64,000 bases of DNA. It comes from Agrobacterium vitis. GTDB taxonomy: Bacteria > Pseudomonadota > Alphaproteobacteria > Rhizobiales > Rhizobiaceae. This document shows, piece by piece, positions 9,427 to 17,568 of this stretch (positions are counted from its first letter, which is position 1; every line of letters begins with the position of its first letter). The stretch spans positions 3,545,001 through 3,609,000 of the forward strand of contig NZ_CP146242.1 in the NCBI RefSeq assembly GCF_037039395.1. Direction: 5' to 3'. The position numbers and the translations under genes are program-made. The notes under the pieces are model-generated. The model was given only the letters and a program-made list of their open reading frames with translations, did no database searches and was not told the origin of the DNA.

Positions 9427-10566
9427 TTAGCGTTTGTAGGTGGGTGAAATGAAAGGCAGGGTGGCAACAGTTACAGGCAGATATTTGCCGCGCACTTCTG
9501 CAAAAAGCTGGGTGCCAACGCTGGCTTGGTCTGCGCGCACATAGCCCATGGCAACAGGCCCTTCGACCGTGGGGCCAAAGCCGCCGGAAGTCACTTCGCC
9601 AACCTCAACCCTGCCCTCTGCATCGGCAAACAGCTTGGAATGGCCACGCACAGGGGCTTTGCCTTCGGGCTTCAGGCCAACGCGGCGGCGGGCAGGGCCG
9701 TTTGCCAATTCCGCCAGAATGCGCTCTGATCCCGGAAACCCACCTTCGCGGTCGCCGCCAGCACGGCGGGCCTTTTGAATGCCCCATTCAATCGCGCCTT
9801 CCACCGGGCTTGTGGTGGTATCAATGTCGTTGCCGTAGAGGCAAAGGCCAGCTTCCAGCCGCAAGGAGTCGCGAGCACCAAGGCCAATCGGCTGACAATC
9901 CGGATGATCCAGCAGCACTTTGGCAAGCGCTTCGGCTTTATCGGCAGCCACGGAGATTTCAAAACCGTCTTCACCCGAATAGCCGGAGCGGGAAACGATA
10001 CAGAGCGTATCCAAAAGCGGAATTTCGCGCACATCCATGAATTTCATGCCGGATACACCAGCCCAAAACTCGCCCAACACCGCCTCGGCACGGGGGCCTT
10101 GCAGCGCCAGCAGGGCGCGGTCTTCCAGAACCTCAATGGTGCAGGCATCCGCAAGATGCGCCCGCATATGGGCAATATCGGCATCTTTACAGGCCGCATT
10201 GACCACCACAAACAGATGATCGCCGCGATTGGTGATCATCAGATCATCCAGAATGCCACCGTCTGCATTGGTGAAAAAGCCATAGCGCTGGCGGCCTTCT
10301 TTGAGGGCCAGAATATCCACCGGAACCAGCGTTTCCAGCGCAAGCGCCGCATCTTCCACCTTGCCGGATTTTGGCTTGAGCAGAACTTGGCCCATATGGG
10401 ACACATCAAACAGCCCGGCGCTGGCGCGGGTGTGCAGATGTTCTTTCAAGACACCGGCGGGATATTGCACTGGCATGTCATAGCCAGCAAAACCCACCAT
10501 GCGGGCACCAAGCGACAGGTGAAGATCATAAAGGGGGGTGCGTTTAAGGGCGAGATGGTCGTCCAA
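9427..10566 (-). CDS. gcvT: Aminomethyltransferase (glycine cleavage T protein)
   Basis: The 379-residue T protein releases ammonia from the GcvH-bound intermediate and transfers the methylene group to tetrahydrofolate. Family landmarks include [13 protein letters not shown] near the N-terminus, FDVSHMGQ around residue 54, and [13 protein letters not shown] in the folate-binding region. Initiation is at TTG 10566 with GGAG eight bases upstream; no closer ATG fits the family N-terminus. It is the first gene of gcvTHP, and its leader carries a tandem glycine riboswitch. Identification is secure. Confidence 0.96.
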   Translation of the reverse strand: MDDHLALKRTPLYDLHLSLGARMVGFAGYDMPVQYPAGVLKEHLHTRASAGLFDVSHMGQVLLKPKSGKVEDAALALETLVPVDILALKEGRQRYGFFTNADGGILDDLMITNRGDHLFVVVNAACKDADIAHMRAHLADACTIEVLEDRALLALQGPRAEAVLGEFWAGVSGMKFMDVREIPLLDTLCIVSRSGYSGEDGFEISVAADKAEALAKVLLDHPDCQPIGLGARDSLRLEAGLCLYGNDIDTTTSPVEGAIEWGIQKARRAGGDREGGFPGSERILAELANGPARRRVGLKPEGKAPVRGHSKLFADAEGRVEVGEVTSGGFGPTVEGPVAMGYVRADQASVGTQLFAEVRGKYLPVTVATLPFISPTYKR

Positions 10567-10583
10567 GAGGCGTCTCCACTGTC

Positions 10584-10637
10584 ATGCGCGCGGCGCATAG
10601 GCTCAAATTCAGACACGGTTGTGCCGGTTCATGAGCC
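10584..10637 (-). promoter_or_regulatory. Possible riboswitch expression platform ahead of gcvT
   Basis: Between the riboswitch and gcvT are two potential helices: ATGCGC/GCGCAT (10584-10589 with 10593-10598), and GGCTCA pairing with TGAGCC across about 30 bases. The latter borders the 3' edge of the second aptamer, so it could alternate with aptamer folding. No T-run follows, which favours control of translation rather than termination. Confidence 0.35.
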
Positions 10638-10804
10638 CCCTCTGTCCGGTTGCCTGAGATTGTTATCCCTTCGGCGCGGCTTGTTTATTCGTCAACAAGC
10701 CTCTCTCCAGAGTGCAGTTAACACCTTGTGGTCCGTTTGCCTGAGAGTTTCCGGGGCGGTTGCTCCTTCGGCACCGGATTAAACCGGATTCTCCCGACAA
10801 GGTG
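10636..10804 (-). promoter_or_regulatory. Tandem glycine riboswitch
   Basis: Two consecutive glycine aptamers are readable on the minus strand. The first (about 10804-10722) has a P1 stem of CACCTTGT with ACAAGGTG, then GCCGAAGGAGCAA and ACTCTCAGGCAAA. The second (about 10716-10636) has CTGGAGAGAGG, GCCGAAGGGATAA and ATCTCAGGCAACCGGACAGAGG. These match the conserved glycine-aptamer core, and the two are separated by a short linker as in cooperative tandem switches. The switch lies directly ahead of gcvT and is expected to turn the operon on at high glycine. Confidence 0.95.
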
Positions 10805-11071
10805 ATGGCGCAATTATCCGGAGTGGAGGGCTCTTGGCAAGTGCCATCGGTCGTTCTCAGCCAAATTATTGTCGCAGCGCAGTGCTGTTTGATCCAGGGC
10901 AAATGGGCGTTCAATGACAGTGATAAAGCAATGTTATTATACAGCCTGCGGAAAGGGCGCCGGGCGCGGAGACCTCTTGCTTTCCCCCGTCAATTCGCTC
11001 AGGTTCCAGGAAACTTGCTTTTCGGCGCAACGGAAATTACCGCCGGGGACTCGGGAGAGAGGAAGACAATA

Positions 11072-11584
11072 ATGACCAAGACATTTTTAGCTTCAGCCAT
11101 TGTCATCATGCTTGCCGCCAGCGGGGTTGCGGCAGAAGAAATGGATCATACCGCCATGGCGGCAAAGGGCGATATGGCCGCACCAGCGCAGGCTATTACC
11201 GCGACGCTCGGGTCCCTTAAAATCAGCGATGGCTACTTAAAGGCGATGATCCCTGGCCAGCCGGTTGGCGGTGGTTTCGTGACGATCAACAATACCGGCT
11301 CGGTGGAAGACAAGCTGATCGCAATCTCATCCCCGCGTGCCATGCGGGTGGAATTGCATGAAATGGTCATGCAAGGCACGATCATGAAAATGCGAAAAAT
11401 ACCAGATGGTTTTGCCATTGCCCCAGGTGCCACATTGAAAATGGAGCCGGGCGGTTACCATCTGATGTTCATGGGTGTGCAAATGCCCTTCAAGGCGGAC
11501 CAGACTGTACCGGTGACGCTAACCTTCGAAAAGGCTGGCAAGCTCGAACTGGCGATGCCCGTTGCGACCATACGCGGCAGGTAA
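11072..11584 (+). CDS. Periplasmic copper chaperone, PCu(A)C family
   Basis: The 170-residue precursor begins with a signal peptide (MTKTFLASAIVIMLAASGVAA) and continues as a PCu(A)C/DUF461 domain. The Cu(I)-binding methionine/histidine motif is visible: histidine in VELHEMVM, a methionine 11 residues later (MKMRK), and the downstream YHLMFMG. In other bacteria these proteins hand copper to the CuA or CuB site of cytochrome c oxidase. ATG 11072 is supported by a GAGAGGAAG stretch upstream; the frame stays open further upstream, but that sequence has no coding character. No cox genes are nearby. Confidence 0.85.
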   Translation: MTKTFLASAIVIMLAASGVAAEEMDHTAMAAKGDMAAPAQAITATLGSLKISDGYLKAMIPGQPVGGGFVTINNTGSVEDKLIAISSPRAMRVELHEMVMQGTIMKMRKIPDGFAIAPGATLKMEPGGYHLMFMGVQMPFKADQTVPVTLTFEKAGKLELAMPVATIRGR

Positions 11585-11688
11585 AACACCGCGCCACTGG
11601 ACGCGGCGCGGTGCCTGTTCATTTCGAAAATGGTTCGACTTCATTCCTCATTCGAGGTCAGCCTTTTGGCGTTTCTGGAAAGCTGGCA

Positions 11689-11901
11689 TCAACCGGTTCC
11701 GGCATCGACATTTGGCCCATCTTGTTCCCCCGGCAGGGTTCCGCTGCCGGGCGTTTTTTCCCGGTCGATCAAATGTTCCTTGGAATGCGGCCCGGCTGGA
11801 AGATTATCAGCCGCTTGGCCGGTGTTGCCAGACTTCGTTCCGGCAGGAATAGGTTTTTCCGTATGTTCGACAGCGTTACGGGCTTTATCGTCCTTATGCA
11901 T
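11689..11901 (-). CDS. Small hydrophilic conserved-looking protein
   Basis: The 70-residue product is very polar and Gly/Pro-rich, with segments such as PAGTKSGNTGQAADNLPAGP and a terminal DAGTG. I recall similar small proteins in other rhizobial genomes but know no function. The ribosome-binding site is unusually good: AAAGGAGGTT is correctly spaced before ATG 11901. Composition suggests an intrinsically disordered cytoplasmic protein. A terminator-like structure on the opposite strand (11729-11759) falls within the gene. Confidence 0.65.
   Translation of the reverse strand: MHKDDKARNAVEHTEKPIPAGTKSGNTGQAADNLPAGPHSKEHLIDREKTPGSGTLPGEQDGPNVDAGTG
11729..11759 (+). terminator. Plus-strand terminator, antisense inside a small gene
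   Basis: CCCGGCAG pairs with CTGCCGGG over a seven-base loop and is followed by CG and six T residues. It faces the copper chaperone gene transcript and lies about 145 bases after that gene's stop, so it probably ends that mRNA. This places the transcript 3' end antisense to the convergent small gene. Confidence 0.6.
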
Positions 11902-12111
11902 CGCGAACCTCCTTTATGCAGCATCATCCCTTTGACCAGATCGGTTGAGGGCATCATGTGCCAGGTCTATACGCTGCATTCTGTAATTCATGCGCACTCG
12001 CGCCCAACAGCATGCAGCGTCGATGACAAACGCGGACTGTCTGATGTTGTTCCGGTAGCGGTGGATCGAGCAATTGTAACGCGGGGTTCTGGATTACGCT
12101 TTCAGGCTTGA

Positions 12112-12417
12112 TTACGCCTTGAGACCGGCATCCTCGGATTCCTGATAGGCCTGTTTAGTTTCTTCCAGGCTGGCGCGGGGGTGCTTGTTTTCACCCGCCT
12201 TCATGAAGTGCAAGCCGATGGCCGAGCTGTCCCGCAGGGTTTCGATGGCCGTGCGGTTGATGCCTTGCGTCTTGGCGATTTCCTTCTTGACGCTGATCTG
12301 CCGGCTGATCTGTTCGACATAGGTTGAACGACCCGGCTTTTGCACCGGCTTCAACGTATCCGAAATATAGCCGGCCGTCGTGGCCGAAACTGACAAGACC
12401 TGAACCATGGCACTCAC
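12112..12417 (-). CDS. Hypothetical 101-residue protein
   Basis: The predicted product is soluble, lacks a signal peptide and is mostly helical and charged; I recognise no domain. Its N-terminus (MSAMVQVLSVSATTAGYISD) is followed by a lysine/glutamate-rich body. The start may be GTG 12417 or ATG 12408, and neither has a strong ribosome-binding site. Codon-position bias toward G/C at third positions supports coding. It stands alone between a small hydrophilic protein gene and the divergent crcB. Confidence 0.5.
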   Translation of the reverse strand: MSAMVQVLSVSATTAGYISDTLKPVQKPGRSTYVEQISRQISVKKEIAKTQGINRTAIETLRDSSAIGLHFMKAGENKHPRASLEETKQAYQESEDAGLKA

Positions 12418-12620
12418 ATGATCTGTTTACCTGTTGCCATTTGATCATGACAAACTCTATCGTCGCTTAAATGAATGAATCACATTTTAAAGACTTGCCG
12501 GATTTCAGCGCCTTGTGTTGAAGAAATATCTCGGAAAAGCTTTGGGTTGCGTTGATTTTCTGCGCCGGTCCTGCTCCGGCGTCCAAAGAGACGCAAGAAC
12601 CAGCGGGGGCGCAGAAAACC

Positions 12621-12998
12621 ATGAAGGATGTGATATATGTCGCCCTTGGCGGCGCGGTCGGGTCGGTGTTGCGATATTGGGTCGGCATCATCACCTTCCG
12701 GCTGTTCGGCCCTTTCCTGCCGTGGGGTACGTTTTCGGTCAATCTTATCGGGTCTTTCTGCATTGGTTTGTTTGCTGAAATGATTGCGCGCAAGTTCGAT
12801 GCATCAGCCGATCTGCGGGTGCTGCTGATCACTGGTCTGCTCGGCGGCTTCACCACGTTTTCGGCTTTCATGCTGGATACGGTCACCCTGGCGGAACGCG
12901 GCGACCTTTTGTGGCCAGCCTTTTATGTGGCAGCCAGTATCGGCTTTGGGATCGGCGCGGTGTTTGCAGGACTTGCCGTTGGCCGCTGGCTTTTCTGA
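12621..12998 (+). CDS. crcB: Fluoride ion channel CrcB/Fluc
   Basis: The 125-residue membrane protein has four hydrophobic segments and the conserved GTFSVNLIGSFCIG and GGFTTFSAF motifs of the Fluc fluoride channels, which export F- as dual-topology dimers. ATG 12621 matches the usual N-terminus (MKDVIYVALGGAVGSVLRY). I could not find a fluoride riboswitch core in the leader, only a short CG-rich hairpin around 12563-12582. It is 130 bases upstream of rluC, in the same orientation; a shared transcript is possible. Confidence 0.93.
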   Translation: MKDVIYVALGGAVGSVLRYWVGIITFRLFGPFLPWGTFSVNLIGSFCIGLFAEMIARKFDASADLRVLLITGLLGGFTTFSAFMLDTVTLAERGDLLWPAFYVAASIGFGIGAVFAGLAVGRWLF

Positions 12999-13128
12999 TG
13001 GCTATTCTGATTCAGGCGTTTTTTCACAATCGCGGTTTCACACGGGCGCAGAAATGGGGTAAAGCCAGCCCATAATAGAATTGACAGGGTTTGGCGCGCG
13101 CGCGCCCAAGGGAACGAAAGACGTCCTT

Positions 13129-14121
13129 ATGGCAGGCATAGAACATATTACCGTCGGTCCAGACGAGGCAGGCATGCGCCTCGACCGCTGGTTCAAGATC
13201 CACTATCCGGGCCTCGGCTTCGGCCCCTTGCAAAAGTTGATGCGCTCCGGCCAGGTCCGTGTCGATGGCGGCCGGGTGAAAACCGATGCTCGCGTCCAGC
13301 CCGGCCAGGTGGTGCGTGTGCCGCCGATGGATGTCGATGCCAAGACCCCGAAATCCGGGCCGATTGCCTCCCATGATCTGAAACACGCTGGCGACGGCGA
13401 ATTGCTGGCGCGCATGCTGCTGCATGAGGATGAAAAAGTCTTCGTGCTGAATAAGCCTGCCGGTCTGGCCGTGCAGGGCGGCTCCGGCCTCAATCGCCAT
13501 ATCGACCAGATGCTCGAAGCCTGGACCAGCAAGAAGGGCGAAAAGCCGCGTCTCGTGCATCGCCTCGACCGCGATACGTCCGGCGTGCTCGTAGTGGCCC
13601 GTACCCGTGGCGCCGCCCAGAAACTGACGGCAGCGTTTCGTGAACGCGACACCAAGAAGACCTATTGGGCGCTGGTCAAGGGCGTGCCGCGCAAGCATGA
13701 CGACAAGATCTCCACCTGGGTGGTCAAAGAACAGACCGAAGACGGCGACCGCATGCGCATCGCCCGCCACGGCGAAGACGGTGCCGATCACGCCGTTTCC
13801 TATTACCGTGTGCTGGAAACCGCGGCGCAAAGCCTCGCCTGGTTGGAAATGGAACCTTATACAGGCCGTACCCATCAGTTGCGCCTCCACGCCCTGCATA
13901 TCGGCCATCCGATCATCGGCGATCCGAAATATTATATCGACGATCCCAACTGGGACTTTCCTGGTGGCGTCCAGAAGCGGCTTCATCTGCATGCCCGCCA
14001 TATCGATATTCCCCATCCCGATGGCGGACGCCTGCGCATCACCGCGCCCTTGCCACCGCATATGGTTCAGACCTGGAATCTTCTCGGCCTCGACATGGAA
14101 AATGGCGGTGACTTTGCATGA
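13129..14121 (+). CDS. rluC: 23S rRNA pseudouridine synthase, RluC/RluD family
   Basis: The 330-residue enzyme has an N-terminal S4 RNA-binding domain (MRLDRWFKIHYPGL through RVDGGRVKTD) and a catalytic domain with the active-site aspartate in HRLDRDTSGVLV. These enzymes convert specific uridines in 23S rRNA helices to pseudouridine. The start at 13129 fits the family N-terminus; an upstream TTG would add 16 unrelated residues. Its stop overlaps the start of the HAD gene by four bases. Distinguishing RluC from RluD specificity needs more than sequence reading, so the symbol is the family's usual assignment. Confidence 0.87.
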   Translation: MAGIEHITVGPDEAGMRLDRWFKIHYPGLGFGPLQKLMRSGQVRVDGGRVKTDARVQPGQVVRVPPMDVDAKTPKSGPIASHDLKHAGDGELLARMLLHEDEKVFVLNKPAGLAVQGGSGLNRHIDQMLEAWTSKKGEKPRLVHRLDRDTSGVLVVARTRGAAQKLTAAFRERDTKKTYWALVKGVPRKHDDKISTWVVKEQTEDGDRMRIARHGEDGADHAVSYYRVLETAAQSLAWLEMEPYTGRTHQLRLHALHIGHPIIGDPKYYIDDPNWDFPGGVQKRLHLHARHIDIPHPDGGRLRITAPLPPHMVQTWNLLGLDMENGGDFA

Positions 14122-14771
14122 AACTGGTCCTGTTCGATTGCGACGGCACCTTGATCGACAGCGCTGGGACCATTCACGAGAGCATGCGCCGCACGTTCCT
14201 GGCTTTCGGCAAGCCGGAGCCAACGCTGGCTGCGACCAAAAGCATCATGGGCCTGACGCTGGACATCGCCATTGCCCGCATCGACGGCAAGCAGCATGTG
14301 GATGACGAAGCGGTCGCCATGCGGGACTATTACAAATCGCTGTTTACCGAGGTGCGGCAGGCACCAGGCTATAGCGAACCGCTGTTTGACGGTATTCGCG
14401 CAGTCATCGAGCGGCTGGCTGCGGAAGACGAGATCCTGATTGGTGCTGTGACCGGGAAATCCCGGCGCGGCTTGAACTATGTTCTCGACGCCCATGGCTT
14501 TCAGTCCTATTTCACCGTATCGCGGACGGCTGATGATTGTCCGTCCAAACCACATCCGGCCATGGTGACGGAGTGCTGCGACGAAACCGGCATGGATTTG
14601 AAAGACACCGTGGTGATCGGCGACGCGATCTACGATATGCAAATGGCCAGAAGCGCCGGTGTCAAGGCGATCGGCGTCAGTTGGGGTAGCGCCAGCACCG
14701 ATCAGTTGAAGGCCAGCGGTGCGCATTTCGTCGTACACCAGGCAGACGAGCTGCTGACCCATCTTTTGTGA
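14118..14771 (+). CDS. HAD-superfamily hydrolase (phosphoglycolate phosphatase-like)
   Basis: This 217-residue HAD enzyme carries all four motifs: FDCDGTLIDS at the N-terminus (nucleophile Asp 7), a threonine in GAVTGKSRRG, a lysine in SKPHP, and the acidic GDAIYDMQMA. The helical cap is of the Gph/PGP type. The substrate is unknown. It is translationally coupled to rluC by a four-base overlap and lies ten bases before the ATP12 gene, so the three form one operon. Relatives in this position are often annotated as phosphoglycolate phosphatase without evidence. Confidence 0.88.
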   Translation: MKLVLFDCDGTLIDSAGTIHESMRRTFLAFGKPEPTLAATKSIMGLTLDIAIARIDGKQHVDDEAVAMRDYYKSLFTEVRQAPGYSEPLFDGIRAVIERLAAEDEILIGAVTGKSRRGLNYVLDAHGFQSYFTVSRTADDCPSKPHPAMVTECCDETGMDLKDTVVIGDAIYDMQMARSAGVKAIGVSWGSASTDQLKASGAHFVVHQADELLTHLL

Positions 14772-14781
14772 GTGACCCATC

Positions 14782-15567
14782 ATGCGTGATATTTTCGAGG
14801 GCCTGACGCCCGAGTTGAGTGATCCTGATCCGGTGCGCCGGGCGCAGATCCAGATGAAGAAGCCCTTGCCGAAGCGCTTCTATAAAGACGTGACCATTGC
14901 AGCTGGGCAGGACGGTCATGCGGTGCTTCTGGATGGCAAAACCGTCAAGACGCCGGCCCGCAACGCCCTCGTGCTGCCGACAGAGCCTTTGGCTGCGTTG
15001 GTTGCGAGCGAATGGCATGCGCAGGCCGAGGTGATTGACCCCGCGACGATGCCAGTGACCCGGCTGGTCAATACAGCGCTTGATGCCGTCAGCGTCAATA
15101 TACAAGAGGTCCTGGACGATATTGTCGGGTTCTGCGGCAATGACATGCTGTGCTACCGAGCCGATGCGCCTCAGGAGCTGGTTGAGCGCCAGAGCGCAAA
15201 ATGGGACCCGGTTTTGGACTGGCTTGCCGATACGCATGGCGCACGGGTTCTGCAGACCAGCGGCATCATCTATCAACCCCAGCCATCAGAGGCAACCGAG
15301 GCTTTCGGGCGGGCTTTGCAGCGCTATCGCGATGGTGTTGCGCTCACCAGCCTGCACGTGATGACGACGCTGACAGGGTCCGCCATTCTGGCGCTGGCGC
15401 TGGCCGATGGCCATCTGAGCCTGTTCGACGCCTGGGACCTCGCGCATCTGGATGAAAACTGGACGGATGAGCACTGGGGCAGCGATATGGAAGCAGAAGC
15501 GCGGCGCGCGGCGCGGTTTGTCGATATGCAGTCCGCCTATGATGTGCTGAGGGCTGCGCGCGCTTGA
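14782..15567 (+). CDS. ATP12-family F1-ATPase assembly chaperone
   Basis: The 261-residue protein matches the ATP12 family, named for the mitochondrial chaperone that binds F1 alpha subunits during ATP synthase assembly; the family in bacteria is essentially alphaproteobacterial. Typical segments are KRFYKDV near residue 32, LDGKTVKTPARN, and the C-terminal DLAHLDENWTDEHWG. It is the third gene of rluC-HAD-ATP12. The role is taken from the mitochondrial protein and is inferred for this organism. Confidence 0.88.
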   Translation: MRDIFEGLTPELSDPDPVRRAQIQMKKPLPKRFYKDVTIAAGQDGHAVLLDGKTVKTPARNALVLPTEPLAALVASEWHAQAEVIDPATMPVTRLVNTALDAVSVNIQEVLDDIVGFCGNDMLCYRADAPQELVERQSAKWDPVLDWLADTHGARVLQTSGIIYQPQPSEATEAFGRALQRYRDGVALTSLHVMTTLTGSAILALALADGHLSLFDAWDLAHLDENWTDEHWGSDMEAEARRAARFVDMQSAYDVLRAARA

Positions 15568-15582
15568 GCCGCGGGAGTTCTG

Positions 15583-15888
15583 TCAGCTCGCCTTTCGGGA
15601 TTTCACTGGCGGTGTGACCATCTTCACCGATGATTCCGCCAGGCCATGGTGGCCTTCCATGTCGACGATCAGGTGCCAATGGGCTTGCTCGGGAACGACG
15701 ATTTTGACCGGGGCCTTCTTGGCGACGCCACCGGCATATTTGTAATCCAGCCCTTCCTTGAAGCGCTGGAAATTGGTGGCGGTCATCAGTCGGACATTGT
15801 TGATGGCATTCAGCTGGACTTCCAGAATGGTGCCCGCCCGCAATTCCTTCAGATCGTAATGTGTGAACCGAAAGCTCGGTTTGGTCAT
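15583..15888 (-). CDS. DUF1883 domain protein
   Basis: The 101-residue protein fits the DUF1883 pattern: a short YDLKELRAGTILEV start, NVRLMTATNFQRFK in the middle, and a VPEQAHWHLIVDM strand near the end. The fold is probably a small beta domain; function is unknown. The start at 15888 has an excellent AGGAGG upstream, so the longer frame to 15963 is rejected. It converges with the ATP12 gene, and a perfect palindrome (15965-15979) lies upstream of its start. Confidence 0.8.
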   Translation of the reverse strand: MTKPSFRFTHYDLKELRAGTILEVQLNAINNVRLMTATNFQRFKEGLDYKYAGGVAKKAPVKIVVPEQAHWHLIVDMEGHHGLAESSVKMVTPPVKSRKAS

Positions 15889-15964
15889 GATGGGCCTCCT
15901 CCCGCATGAGGCATGATTGGGGTTGTCGCGGCCAATGCGCGAGGCGTGGCTGCATGTCGCCACA

Positions 15965-15979
15965 ACGATTTCAAATCGT
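15965..15979. promoter_or_regulatory. Perfect 15-base palindrome upstream of DUF1883
   Basis: ACGATTT-C-AAATCGT overlaps a TATAAT hexamer at 15979-15984 on the plus strand. It lies 77 bases before the DUF1883 start, a plausible operator position either for that gene or for a plus-strand transcript running to 16199. No regulator can be named. Confidence 0.35.
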
Positions 15980-16059
15980 ATAATCGATCCGATAATCTCG
16001 AAAGATCCGTGGCTTTTAAGTTCTGCTAAAATAAAACAGGATCATTAAGGAAAAGTAAG

Positions 16060-16200
16060 GTGAATAATTGGGAACTTATCGGTTCGCCACTCGTTCGTCA
16101 CTGGGGCTGATGTGAGGGTTTTGAACCCCCCTATCGAAGCCGGATCGTCGGCCCCCAACCTCTGGTTACCCCGCCCTGGCTATGCCGGGCGGGGTTTTTC
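16060..16200 (+). ncRNA. Candidate small RNA ending at an orphan terminator
   Basis: The 360-base gap between DUF1883 and the MFS gene contains no coding frame, and both flanking genes are on the minus strand, yet a strong plus-strand terminator ends at 16199. Ahead of it are a GGGTT/AACCC hairpin near 16116-16128 and an AACC-TCT-GGTT hairpin near 16157-16167. The 5' end is a guess. I could not match it to a named RNA family with certainty. Expression is unproven. Confidence 0.35.
16169..16199 (+). terminator. Orphan Rho-independent terminator
   Basis: CCCCGCCC pairs with GGGCGGGG over a ten-base loop that can pair further (GGC/GCC), followed by five T residues. On the minus strand no T-run follows, so it faces plus. 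No plus-strand gene precedes it within 600 bases. Confidence 0.75.
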
Positions 16201-16248
16201 GTGGCGATTCAGGTGAATTCCTGAAGGTTTGACGCCGTCACGCGCCGC

Positions 16249-17568
16249 TCACACCGCTTCTCTGTCGATATGGGAGGTTTTTTGTGTATCCGGCATCACG
16301 GCATAGACGATCAGCGAGACCGCAATACATCCCGACACATACCAGTAGAACCAGCTTTCATGGCCTGCCTGCTTGAACCATAATGCGACATATTCGGCTG
16401 TGCCACCGAAGATCGATACGGTGAGTGCATAGGGCAGACCGACGCCCAGCGCCCGAACCCCGGTTGGAAACAGTTCCGCCTTCACCACCGCGTTGATGGC
16501 GGTGTAGCCGGAGACGATGACCAGCGCGGCGATGATGATGAAAAAGGCTTCCAGCGCATTGGAGGCGGTGCTCAGCGTGGTCAGCAGCGGCACGGTGCAG
16601 AGCGTGCCGAGCACGCCGAAGGCGATCAAGATTGGTCTGCGGCCGATCTTGTCCGACAGCAATCCGACGAGGGGTTGAAGGCACATATAGAAAAACAGTG
16701 CGCCTGCCGACACCAATGTCGAATCGTCCTTGCTGAGATGCACGGTGTTAACGAGGAATTTCTGCATATAGGTCGTATAGGTGTAGAAGGCGACGGTGCC
16801 GCCCAGGGTCAGCCCAATCACCGTGAAGACCTGCCGTGGATATTTCATCAGTTCGCGCAGTGGATTGGTCCGCACTTTTTCCGACGCCCGCTGGAACTGC
16901 TCGGTTTCGGCCATGTTGCGACGTAAAAACAGCGCAATAATCGCCAGCGCGCCGCCGATGACGAAGGGAATGCGCCAGCCCCAGGCCTCCAGCTCTTCGC
17001 CGGTCAGCAGCAGCTTTTGCAGCAACAACAGGACCAGAATGGCGCAAAGCTGCCCGCTGATCAGCGTCACATATTGGAAGCTGGAATAGAAGCCACGCCG
17101 CTCTTTGGTCGCCATTTCGGAAAGATAGGTGGCGCTGGTGCCATATTCTCCGCCAAGGCTGAGGCCCTGCAACATGCGGGCCAGCATCAGGATGGCGGGT
17201 GCGGCATAACCGATCGTCGCAAAGCCCGGCGTTACCGCAATCATCAGCGACCCGAAACACATCAGCAGGACTGAAAGCATCAGCGCGGATTTACGCCCCT
17301 TGCTATCGGCATAGACTCCAAAAAACCAACCGCCGACAGGCCGCATGATGAAGCCGACGGCAAAGATACCGGCACTGTTGAGCAATTGCGCAGTCGGATC
17401 GCTATTTGGGAAAAAAGCGGGTGCGAAATATAGGGAAAAGGCGGAATAGACGTAAAAATCGTAATATTCGACCATATTGCCGATGGAGCCGCTGAAAATC
17501 GAGCGCAGGCGGCGCGCCATATCACCGCTATTTTCGCTCGTCGGTGGTATGCTCTGTCTCTCTGCCAT
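16249..17568 (-). CDS. MFS transporter, metabolite:H+ symporter (KgtP-like)
   Basis: The 439-residue inner-membrane carrier has about 12 hydrophobic segments. It carries the MHS-family signatures: GNMVEYYDFYVYSAF at the start of TM1, the GVYADSKGRKSAL loop between TM2 and TM3, and LQGLSLGGEYGTSATYLSE in TM4. This branch includes alpha-ketoglutarate permease KgtP and proline/betaine carriers; overall character is closest to KgtP, but the substrate is not certain. It is monocistronic in appearance, with an inverted CTATAGCA/TGCTATAG pair (17600-17607 and 17636-17643) upstream. Confidence 0.83.
   Translation of the reverse strand: MAERQSIPPTSENSGDMARRLRSIFSGSIGNMVEYYDFYVYSAFSLYFAPAFFPNSDPTAQLLNSAGIFAVGFIMRPVGGWFFGVYADSKGRKSALMLSVLLMCFGSLMIAVTPGFATIGYAAPAILMLARMLQGLSLGGEYGTSATYLSEMATKERRGFYSSFQYVTLISGQLCAILVLLLLQKLLLTGEELEAWGWRIPFVIGGALAIIALFLRRNMAETEQFQRASEKVRTNPLRELMKYPRQVFTVIGLTLGGTVAFYTYTTYMQKFLVNTVHLSKDDSTLVSAGALFFYMCLQPLVGLLSDKIGRRPILIAFGVLGTLCTVPLLTTLSTASNALEAFFIIIAALVIVSGYTAINAVVKAELFPTGVRALGVGLPYALTVSIFGGTAEYVALWFKQAGHESWFYWYVSGCIAVSLIVYAVMPDTQKTSHIDREAV

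Noticed and set aside
11611..12111. 166-codon plus-strand frame downstream of the copper chaperone
   Set aside because: It lacks start signals and overlaps a better-supported minus-strand gene with a near-perfect Shine-Dalgarno.
12418..12620. Fluoride riboswitch upstream of crcB
   Set aside because: No conserved aptamer core could be read, only a short hairpin at 12563-12582.
13024..14223. 399-codon minus-strand frame across rluC
   Set aside because: It is the antisense of rluC and the HAD gene, which both have strong motifs.
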